NCBI GenBank assembly: GCA_012517315.1
Contig: JAAYVE010000022.1
Coordinates: 88,689-133,780 of the forward strand
Reading direction: 5' to 3'
DNA length: 45,092 nucleotides
Origin: Deltaproteobacteria bacterium
Lineage (GTDB): Bacteria > Desulfobacterota > Syntrophobacteria > Syntrophobacterales > Syntrophobacteraceae
In this document: positions 11,320 through 17,901 of the stretch, in pieces
How the letters are laid out: every line of letters starts with the position of its first letter
Numbering within the stretch: the first letter of the stretch is position 1
Program-made: the position numbers and the translations under genes
The notes under the pieces: generated by a model
Database searches by the model: none
The model's input: the letters and a program-made list of their open reading frames with translations, nothing else
What the model was told of the DNA's origin: nothing

Positions 11320-11437
11320 TCTCCCCGTTTCCCGTGTCTTCATCCCTTGTCTTTCCGCAGGGGAGACAACCATCGCTTGTGTGGAAGCGGGCCGTTCGCC
11401 CGGCGGAATTTTGAGGAACCCTTGCCAGGGAGGCGCC

Positions 11438-12784
11438 ATGGTCGAGAAGGTGATCATCGTGGGTGCGGCAGGCCGGGATTTTCACAATTTCAATGTTTAC
11501 TTCAAGGACAACCGCCGGTACCGGGTCATCGCCTTCACGGCGGCTCAGATTCCCCGGATCGAAGGGCGCCTTTTCCCCCCCGAATTGGCCGGTGAACTCT
11601 ATCCCGTAGGGATTCCCATTGTTCCCGAAGAGGAAATGGATCATTGGATCAGGGAACACCGGGTGGACTTGGTGGCGTTTTCCTACAGCGACATTTCCCA
11701 CGTGGAAGTCATGCACAGGGCGTCCATTGCCATGGCCGGCGGTGCGGATTTCATCCTTCTGGGGGCCACGTATACCATGTTGAGGGCTCGGAAGCCGGTC
11801 ATCGCCGTGTGTGCCGTGAGGACCGGTTGCGGCAAAAGCCAGACCACCCGAAAGATCAGCAGGATCATTGGTGAGACGGGCAGGCGGGTGGTCGTGGTGC
11901 GGCATCCCATGCCCTATGGGGATCTCAAGCAACAGGTGGTGCAGCGTTTTGCGGGTTATGAGGATCTGGATCGCCAGCATTGCACCATCGAAGAGCGGGA
12001 AGAATATGAGCCCCTCATCGACGGGGGGATCGTGGTGTACGCGGGGATCGACTATGGGAAGATTCTTGCGGCGGCCGAACAGGAGGCGGATGTCATCATC
12101 TGGGACGGAGGCAACAACGACACTCCTTTCTACCACCCCGACGTCCACGTTGTGCTCTTCGATCCTCATCGGCCCGGCCATGAGCTTCTCTACTATCCCG
12201 GTGAGACCAACCTGCTCATGGCGGATATCGCCGTCATCAACAAGGTGGACACGGCTTCCGCGGAGAACGTGTCCACCGTGAGGCAAAACATTCGGCGGTT
12301 CGCCCCGCAAGCCCGTATCGTCCTTGCTGCATCGCCTCCCATCGTGGAGCGTCCCGAAGCCATCCGAGGCAAGAGAGTGCTCGTGGTTGAAGACGGCCCC
12401 ACCCTGACCCACGGGGGGATGCCCTACGGGGCGGCCACCCTCGCGGCGAGGCGTCACGGGGCATCGGAAATCGTGGACCCGCGTCCTTGCGCCGTCGGCT
12501 CCATCCGGGAGACGTACTCCCGTTATCCCCACATGGGAGCGAAACTGCCCGCAATGGGTTACGGAGAAGAGCAGATCAGAGACCTGGAACGGACGGTGAA
12601 CGCGGTGGACTGCGACCTCATTCTCTTTGCGACGCCGGTGAGTCTCGACCGCATCATCCGCATGGAAAAGCCCGCCATGAGGGTTCGCTACGAATACCAG
12701 GATCACGGTTCCCCGCTGCTGGAAGAAGTCCTGCTGGAAAAGATGGACAAGAAGTGGGGGCGCCCGTCTCCAAAATACACGTGA
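11438..12784 (+). CDS. COG2403-type GTPase, cyclic 2,3-diphosphoglycerate synthetase family
   Basis: 448 residues from ATG 11438, preceded by CAGGGAGG. The frame upstream to 11303 is open but overlaps aat and lacks a ribosome site. An N-terminal Rossmann-like half (MVEKVIIVGAAGRDFHNFNV) is followed by a P-loop (VRTGCGKSQTT, residues ~128-137), a Walker-B-like VIIWDGGNND (~219-228) and a GTPase-type NKVD at 268-271. This matches the family of archaeal cyclic 2,3-diphosphoglycerate synthetase. The carbamate kinase starts 6 bp downstream, which suggests a carbamoyl-phosphate or amino-acid role rather than osmolyte synthesis. The family call is confident; substrate and reaction here are unknown. 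Confidence 0.82.
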   Translation: MVEKVIIVGAAGRDFHNFNVYFKDNRRYRVIAFTAAQIPRIEGRLFPPELAGELYPVGIPIVPEEEMDHWIREHRVDLVAFSYSDISHVEVMHRASIAMAGGADFILLGATYTMLRARKPVIAVCAVRTGCGKSQTTRKISRIIGETGRRVVVVRHPMPYGDLKQQVVQRFAGYEDLDRQHCTIEEREEYEPLIDGGIVVYAGIDYGKILAAAEQEADVIIWDGGNNDTPFYHPDVHVVLFDPHRPGHELLYYPGETNLLMADIAVINKVDTASAENVSTVRQNIRRFAPQARIVLAASPPIVERPEAIRGKRVLVVEDGPTLTHGGMPYGAATLAARRHGASEIVDPRPCAVGSIRETYSRYPHMGAKLPAMGYGEEQIRDLERTVNAVDCDLILFATPVSLDRIIRMEKPAMRVRYEYQDHGSPLLEEVLLEKMDKKWGRPSPKYT

Positions 12785-12790
12785 GGTGCC

Positions 12791-13738
12791 ATGACCGCAA
12801 CGGAGAGGCCATCACGCGAAGAGGTACTTCTGGTCGCCCTGGGCGGCAACGCCCTCATTCGGAAGGGACAGGCGGGCCTCATTGAGGAGCAGTTTCAGAA
12901 TCTGCGGGCGCCCCTCGGGCAAGTCGCCAGACTGTCCAGGGAATACCGGATTATCGTCACTCACGGCAACGGTCCCCAGGTGGGAAACCTCCTCCTTCAG
13001 CAGGAGTGTTGTGACGCTGTCCCTAGGCTGCCCCTGGAAATCCTGGTAGCTCAGACGCAGGGTCAGATCGGGTACATGATCGAATCGACCCTTGACAATG
13101 AGCTGATGGCCCTCGGACTCGACGGTCAGCAGCTCCTGGTGACCCTTCTGAGCTACGTGGTGGTGGACCATCAGGATCCGGCTTTCCTTAACCCATCCAA
13201 GCCCATCGGGCCGGTTTTCCCCGAGGAGGTGGCCAAGAGGCTCCCATACCCCACCGTTTGGACTCCCAAGGGGTTCAGGAGAGTGGTGGCTTCTCCAAGG
13301 CCCCTCACCATCGTGGAAAAAAAGGAAATCAAGAAGCTCATCGAGGCGGGCTTCCTCGTCATTGCGTGCGGCGGAGGCGGGATTCCAGTCATCAAGGAGA
13401 GCCGGGCCTTCCACGGGGTGGACGCCGTCATCGATAAGGACCTCGCCAGTGCGAAGCTGGCCGAGGAAGTGGGGGTTGATGTCTTTGTCATAGCGACGGA
13501 CGTGGAGGGAGTGGCCATCGGCTACGGCACTGAAAAAGAGCATTATGTGGGCATGTTGCAGATCGACGAGGCGAGAAGATACCTCAAGGCGGGGGAATTT
13601 CCTGCCGGCTCCATGGGACCGAAGGTGGAAGCGGCCGTCCTCTTCGTGGAACGCTGTGGAAAGCGGGCGGTCATCGCCTCCATCGACGCCATCGAGGCGG
13701 CGGTGAAAGGAAAAGCCGGCACACAGTTTGTCCCGTGA
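12791..13738 (+). CDS. arcC: Carbamate kinase
   Basis: 315 residues of the amino-acid-kinase fold: LLVALGGNALIRKGQAG at the N-terminus, then REYRIIVTHGNGPQVGNLLL, FLVIACGGGGIPVI and GVDAVIDKDLASAKLAEEVG, and a C-terminal GSMGPKVEAAVLFVE segment. These are the carbamate-kinase signatures that separate it from glutamate or aspartate kinases. It makes ATP from carbamoyl phosphate and ADP, releasing carbamate. It lies 6 bp after the COG2403 gene and ends exactly adjacent to the stop of the convergent ornithine-cyclodeaminase gene. No arginine deiminase is present; argF, a possible ornithine carbamoyltransferase partner, is 26 kb away. Confidence 0.95.
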   Translation: MTATERPSREEVLLVALGGNALIRKGQAGLIEEQFQNLRAPLGQVARLSREYRIIVTHGNGPQVGNLLLQQECCDAVPRLPLEILVAQTQGQIGYMIESTLDNELMALGLDGQQLLVTLLSYVVVDHQDPAFLNPSKPIGPVFPEEVAKRLPYPTVWTPKGFRRVVASPRPLTIVEKKEIKKLIEAGFLVIACGGGGIPVIKESRAFHGVDAVIDKDLASAKLAEEVGVDVFVIATDVEGVAIGYGTEKEHYVGMLQIDEARRYLKAGEFPAGSMGPKVEAAVLFVERCGKRAVIASIDAIEAAVKGKAGTQFVP

Positions 13739-14878
13739 TCAAGATGTCTGTCTGCCCTTTTTTCTCAGTCCCCGCTCAAGGGTCACCACGAAGTCCTGCA
13801 CATTGGTCAGGATGGACCTTGCGGTGAGGGAGCCCCGGTTGGCGAGCTTCTGACCTGCAAATTCCGACATGTCCACCGTGTAAAAATAGACCGGCCTGAC
13901 GGTGTCATCGGGCATCACCCGGTAAGACGCAAGGAGGTTCCCCATGGCGATGGAATGGAGCTGCGTGGCCATGGCGATGACGGTGGTGGCCCGCGCCGCC
14001 AACCGCCGCATCTGGTCCTGTGCCTCGTAGGCATCGGCCGTTACTTCAGGCAGGGGCCCGTCGTCCCTGATGGAACCGGCCAGGACGTAGGGGATTCCCT
14101 GTTCTACGACGGCTCTCATGATGCCGTCCCCGACGACGCCCTCCCGCACGGCTTTCTCGATGGAGCCGAGGGCGCGAATGCGGTTGATGGTGTCCAAATG
14201 CTTGTAGTGGCCTAAGGGAGCGTATCGCTTGGAATAGATCTCCTGCCCCAGCGCTGTTCCCCAGAGACTGGCCTCCAGATCGTGCACCGCCAAGGCGTTA
14301 CCTGCCGCCAGCCCGTGAACGAAACCCTCCCGAACGATATTGCCGAAGGCCTCTCTCGCATCATGGTCGAAAGCGACGGCGGGGCCCAGCACCCAAAGCA
14401 CGAAACCGTGCTTGCGCTCATGTGTCAGTAGTTCGTACAGTTGATCGTAGTCGATGCTGAAAGAGGTCTCCCGGGAGACGACCGTGCGGAAGGCGAATTT
14501 CTCCGCCGTTTCCTCCCGTGTCATTTGGAATGGAGCCGTATGGACATAGATCCCGTCTTCCCCGTTTTCCCTTCGCCCCACGGCAACCAAGTCGCCTCGT
14601 CGGAGATGGCGAAATTCCCTGACACTCAACCGACCGCCGGGTTCGAGGACCACCGTGCAGTCCATACGGGAATCGCGCACCAGGCGCCAGTCGCCTTTGC
14701 CCACTTGCACGTATTCAGGGAAAATGGACGTTGCATGAAAGTCCTCCGGAGCCACCCCGGCGGATGTCACTGACTCAAAGCGCGCCGGGGGGGCGTCCAC
14801 AAGGGGCGGCACGGAAAAATCCGGGGGCTGGTAGCGTGGAAGTGAAAACGCGGCAGTCCGTTCTCTTGCTGGTTCCAC
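13739..14878 (-). CDS. Ornithine cyclodeaminase of the TIGR00300 / ArgZ C-terminal type
   Basis: 379 residues. It starts at GTG 14878, which has AGGAGG 9 bp upstream. The N-terminal half carries the LOR/SDH conserved region (FHATSIFPEYVQVGKGDWRL and DCTVVLEPGGRLSVREFRHL). The C-terminal half is strongly diagnostic: GFVHGLAAGNALAVHDLEAS, then LAGSIRDDGPLPEVTADAYE with TQLHSIAMGNLLASYRVMP. Relatives are the archaeal ornithine cyclodeaminase/ammonia-lyase family and the C-terminal domain of cyanobacterial arginine dihydrolase ArgZ, which convert ornithine to proline or pyrroline with loss of ammonia. It is unrelated to the mu-crystallin type. Function by family; not provable here. Its stop abuts that of arcC. 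Confidence 0.8.
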   Translation of the reverse strand: MEPARERTAAFSLPRYQPPDFSVPPLVDAPPARFESVTSAGVAPEDFHATSIFPEYVQVGKGDWRLVRDSRMDCTVVLEPGGRLSVREFRHLRRGDLVAVGRRENGEDGIYVHTAPFQMTREETAEKFAFRTVVSRETSFSIDYDQLYELLTHERKHGFVLWVLGPAVAFDHDAREAFGNIVREGFVHGLAAGNALAVHDLEASLWGTALGQEIYSKRYAPLGHYKHLDTINRIRALGSIEKAVREGVVGDGIMRAVVEQGIPYVLAGSIRDDGPLPEVTADAYEAQDQMRRLAARATTVIAMATQLHSIAMGNLLASYRVMPDDTVRPVYFYTVDMSEFAGQKLANRGSLTARSILTNVQDFVVTLERGLRKKGRQTS

Positions 14879-15458
14879 CCTGTCTTTCCTCCTATTTTGT
14901 TTACCGGCTCGTCGGTTTCAAGTGATTCAGGCGAACCACCACGGGCGTGCCCACCATTGCCTGCTTCCATGATTCGAAAAGACGGCGGGACCATCGAAGC
15001 CCTGCCTTCGATGTTTTCCTCCCGCCACCGGCTTCTCCATGAGACTGCACAGAATCATCATAGCTCATGGGGAGGGATTTTCGGAAGCCCCGGAAGGAGA
15101 ATGGCTTCTAAACGGCATCAGCCCGGACAAAGAGGCGTTCCAAGGAATCAGGTGCCTTTTCCAGGAGGCAGGACTCGGTGCCGGACTGAAGCGGAAGGAA
15201 GGGTGTGGATGCTCTCTTTTCAATGTTGTAAAAGTTCTGGCCTCAATGTTTCCAATTTCTTATCATGTCATCGCAAACGTTTGTCCCATATGCTTCTTCC
15301 ACTTGACCGTGAAAGTCATGGATCAACCAAGGTGGAGGCAAATAGGTCGACACACCCATCGGTCCAATTGCCTCAGAGAAGATGGATCGATGAGCGGGTC
15401 CGCTCCCCGGGGGTGGCATTCCCCTGGACAGGGCCGGTGCCGACTGGAGGGCCAGTCC
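14879..15458. other. 580-bp gap upstream of the cNMP-PP2C gene
   Basis: This region separates two divergent genes. The frame of the downstream PP2C gene stays open back to an ATG at 15039, but the residues read (many Arg, Gly, Ser and His) do not resemble a domain, so I treat it as non-coding. No tRNA or riboswitch is recognisable. The stretch 15225-15310 is AT-richer and contains TATCAT near 15262, a possible -10 without a good -35 partner. Confidence 0.4.
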
Positions 15459-16697
15459 ATGAAGGTGGGTCTCATTTCCAGAATGCCCCTTTTCGCCTCA
15501 TTGATGCACCACGAGGTGGAGCTCTTGGCAACGGAACTGCACGAGCGTGTGCTCGATCCCGGTGAAATGCTTTTCCACGAAGGGGAACGTGGGGATACCT
15601 TCTACATCGTGGCGGAAGGGGAGGTGGAGATCATCAAGGCATTGGGAACCCCTGATGAGCGTTTCCTGGGGACGAGGGCTTCGGGCGAGTGCTTCGGGGA
15701 GATATGCCTTCTCCATCCGGACAGGACCAGAACCGCAAGCGTGCGCGCCCGCACGGCGGTCATACTGCTTGAAATGGCCCAGGAACGTTTCCGGAAGCTT
15801 CTCGAATGGCAGCCCGCAGTGGCCTTTGAAATGGCCAGGTCCCTTTCCAATTACTTGCGTGAGTCGGACAACGCCGTCATCAGGGACCTTCACGAAAAAA
15901 ACGAGCAACTGGCCAGGGCTTACGAAGAGCTGAAGGCGGCGCAGGCACAGATCCTCGAAAAGGAGAGGCTAGAACACGAACTCCTCTTGGCCAGGGAAAT
16001 CCAAGAAAGCATGCTGCCCCGGACGCTGCCCACCGTGCCGGGTTATGAATTCGGAGCCCGGATGGTGGCCGCCAAGGCCGTGGGTGGTGACCTGTACGAC
16101 TTTATGCTCCTGGATGATGCGACGGTCGGCATCGCCATAGGAGACGTGTCCGGCAAAGGCGTTCCGGCAGCCCTCTTCATGGCCATGACCCGCAGCCTTT
16201 TGCGTGCGGAGGCTGCTGCGGCCCGTTCTCCCCGCGAGGTCCTCCTCGGTGTTAACAGGCACCTTTTGAGCATGAACGATGCTGGGATGTTCGTCACGAT
16301 CCTCTACGGTGTGTTAGACCCTGCGAGTCGCCGGTTCCATTACGCCCGTGCGGGACATCCTCTGCCCATCCTATGCGATGCACTCGGCACGATTCAAACC
16401 CCTTGCGTCAAAACGGGCCAGCCCGTCGGCCTTCTCTCCGAGCCCGAGTTGGACCAGCAGTTCCTGGAAATCCCTGCCGGGAGCACCTTGATCCTCCATA
16501 CGGACGGCATGACCGATGCTGGCAGCGATGCGGGAGAGCTTTTCGGGGGTTCACGCCTTCACCGGGAAATCGGCCTGCACTTCCGGCTGCCCCCGCAGGC
16601 TCTGTGCGACCAACTGATCAAGGTGGTGCTGGATTACTCCGGTGAGAGCCGCGTGCAGGACGACATGGCCCTGGTGGCGCTGCGCGCCGCGTTGTGA
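15459..16697 (+). CDS. Cyclic-nucleotide-binding PP2C (SpoIIE/RsbU-type) phosphatase
   Basis: 412 residues from ATG 15459, with GGAGG 8 bp upstream. Residues ~8-125 are a cNMP-binding domain whose phosphate-binding cassette reads GECFGEICLLHPDRTRTASV, including the Glu and Arg that contact ribose and phosphate. A coiled linker (LARAYEELKAAQAQILEKER) leads to a PP2C/SpoIIE domain with VGGDLYDFMLLDD, GDVSGKGVPAALFMA, HTDGMTDAGSD and DDMALVAL, which supply the metal-binding aspartates. Such enzymes dephosphorylate STAS antagonists in partner-switching circuits. The gene converges on the STAS gene at 16847-17218, its likely substrate. The bound nucleotide is unknown; the cassette fits cAMP or cGMP. 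Confidence 0.92.
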   Translation: MKVGLISRMPLFASLMHHEVELLATELHERVLDPGEMLFHEGERGDTFYIVAEGEVEIIKALGTPDERFLGTRASGECFGEICLLHPDRTRTASVRARTAVILLEMAQERFRKLLEWQPAVAFEMARSLSNYLRESDNAVIRDLHEKNEQLARAYEELKAAQAQILEKERLEHELLLAREIQESMLPRTLPTVPGYEFGARMVAAKAVGGDLYDFMLLDDATVGIAIGDVSGKGVPAALFMAMTRSLLRAEAAAARSPREVLLGVNRHLLSMNDAGMFVTILYGVLDPASRRFHYARAGHPLPILCDALGTIQTPCVKTGQPVGLLSEPELDQQFLEIPAGSTLILHTDGMTDAGSDAGELFGGSRLHREIGLHFRLPPQALCDQLIKVVLDYSGESRVQDDMALVALRAAL

Positions 16698-16846
16698 CCT
16701 TTCGAGTGACGGAGTCGGAAGGTTTTCACCTTGTCGCCTTTCTTGCCAGAGGTCCGGAGTGTACGCCTTTGAAAGGGGACATGCCGAAAGTGACGTTGAA
16801 AGGCCGAAAGGGTGTGAACGGACACAATCGGGTCCACACAGAGAAA

Positions 16847-17218
16847 TCAGGAAGTGGCCAAATCTCTCAGGGCATTGTCGGCGTCATCACACATCGTGGC
16901 GAATTTCGTGATTCCCAGCATGTTGAAGATCTTTCGGTAGTGTCGGGAAAGGCCGGCGATGGCCACTTTTTGACCTCTCCGCCTGGATTCGGCCATCAGT
17001 TGGATGAGTAGAGCGATACCTCCACTGTTGATGTACGCGCTTTCTTCAAATACCAACAAAAGACAGGGGGCGTCGAGTGCGTTGGCCTCGCTGTAGGCCT
17101 GTTTTAGGCAAGTCTCGGAGCCAACCGTGACGTTGCCCTTGACATGCAAAACGATGACGGTACCCTGTTTTTTCAGCTGGATCACATTCTGAGACTGCAT
17201 GATCGGAGTCTTCACCAC
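16847..17218 (-). CDS. STAS-domain anti-sigma factor antagonist (RsbV/SpoIIAA-like)
   Basis: 123 residues, a single STAS domain: IQLKKQGTVIVLHVKGNVTV, then LLLVFEESAYINSGGIALLI, in which the serine of INSGG is at the position phosphorylated by RsbW-type kinases. It ends with KVAIAGLSRHYRKIFNMLGI. When unphosphorylated it would bind the kinase and release the kinase's other partner. The start is uncertain: GTG 17218, GTG 17215 or ATG 17200, with GGGGAG overlapping the GTG pair. It lies 56 bp after the RsbW-like gene in the same direction. No sigma factor gene is adjacent. Confidence 0.88.
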   Translation of the reverse strand: MVKTPIMQSQNVIQLKKQGTVIVLHVKGNVTVGSETCLKQAYSEANALDAPCLLLVFEESAYINSGGIALLIQLMAESRRRGQKVAIAGLSRHYRKIFNMLGITKFATMCDDADNALRDLATS

Positions 17219-17274
17219 TCCCCGCCGCCTGCGGTGCGATGTTTTATCCAGAGGATCCCCTGACTCTCGGGAGG

Positions 17275-17748
17275 TCAGGAGCGCGCTCCGGCCATTGTGA
17301 TGACCATTTTCACTGCGTGCCCTTGGTCTGTCAACCTGTTGAACTCCACATGGTCCACCAGACGCCTGATTAGAAAGATGCCAAGGCCCCTCGTTGGCTG
17401 TAACTGGGCGATCTTTTCCCTGACCTGCCGTTCATCGGGAAGCTGTGCCATTCCGCGCCCTTCATCGACAACGAAGACCGTTAGGCTCTCCTCGTCGTAA
17501 TTGATGGTGACCACGACCCGCCTGTTGCTGTCCCACCGATTGCCATGTTCCATGGCATTGAGGCTGGCCTCGGAAACCGCCGTTCTCAAATCCTCGATGC
17601 GTTCCGGGTCAAACCCCAGGATCCTGGCGAAACAGGCGGAGAAATCCATGGCAATGCGCTCGTAACCCATCTTGCTCGGCAGGTTGACCTCGATGGTGCG
17701 ATCATCCAGCATTCGCGCGGTGCTGCCTGAACTGATCTTTACGGTCAA
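17275..17748 (-). CDS. RsbW-like anti-sigma serine kinase (HATPase_c_2)
   Basis: 157 residues from TTG 17748, which has a perfect GAGGAG 6 bp upstream and begins exactly where homology should start (TTG ACC GTA AAG). The frame is open to an ATG at 17850, but that start and ATG 17796 lack ribosome sites and would add a cysteine- and arginine-rich leader. GHKL motifs are present: N-box EASLNAMEHGN (Glu60, Asn64), DEGRGM, and TRGLGIFLIRRLVDHVEF. It would phosphorylate the STAS protein encoded next and sequester a target such as a sigma factor or effector. It sits between the membrane PP2C phosphatase and the STAS gene, a complete kinase/phosphatase/antagonist set. Confidence 0.88.
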   Translation of the reverse strand: MTVKISSGSTARMLDDRTIEVNLPSKMGYERIAMDFSACFARILGFDPERIEDLRTAVSEASLNAMEHGNRWDSNRRVVVTINYDEESLTVFVVDEGRGMAQLPDERQVREKIAQLQPTRGLGIFLIRRLVDHVEFNRLTDQGHAVKMVITMAGARS

Positions 17749-17901
17749 TTCCTTCTCCTCAATGCAGGTGCAGGGTGAGGCATCGGGTTCGTCCATTCTA
17801 TTCGGTCGTGCTCGCAACATCCTTGCTTGAGTGTACCCCTTCTGCACCATGGGCTCGGGTCAAACCATGGAGAATGCTCCTCGGGCAGTTGACATGGCGT
17901 T

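Noticed and set aside
11320-11437. TCTCCCC/GGGGAGA and CGGGC/GCCCG repeats in the aat to COG2403 gap
   Set aside because: The first has a loop of about 40 bases and the second is a 5-bp stem; both are expected by chance in GC-rich DNA.
11198-12706. 502-codon minus-strand frame opposite the COG2403 gene
   Set aside because: The histidine/arginine/glycine-rich sequence has no domain features; the plus-strand gene has a P-loop and NKVD.
15039-15458. N-terminal extension of the cNMP-PP2C gene to ATG 15039
   Set aside because: The residues do not resemble any domain, and ATG 15459 has a GGAGG at the right spacing at the start of the cNMP-binding homology.
16812-16839. GTGT/GGAC hairpin with internal loop between the converging PP2C and STAS genes
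   Set aside because: The stem is interrupted and no T tract follows; not enough to call a terminator.
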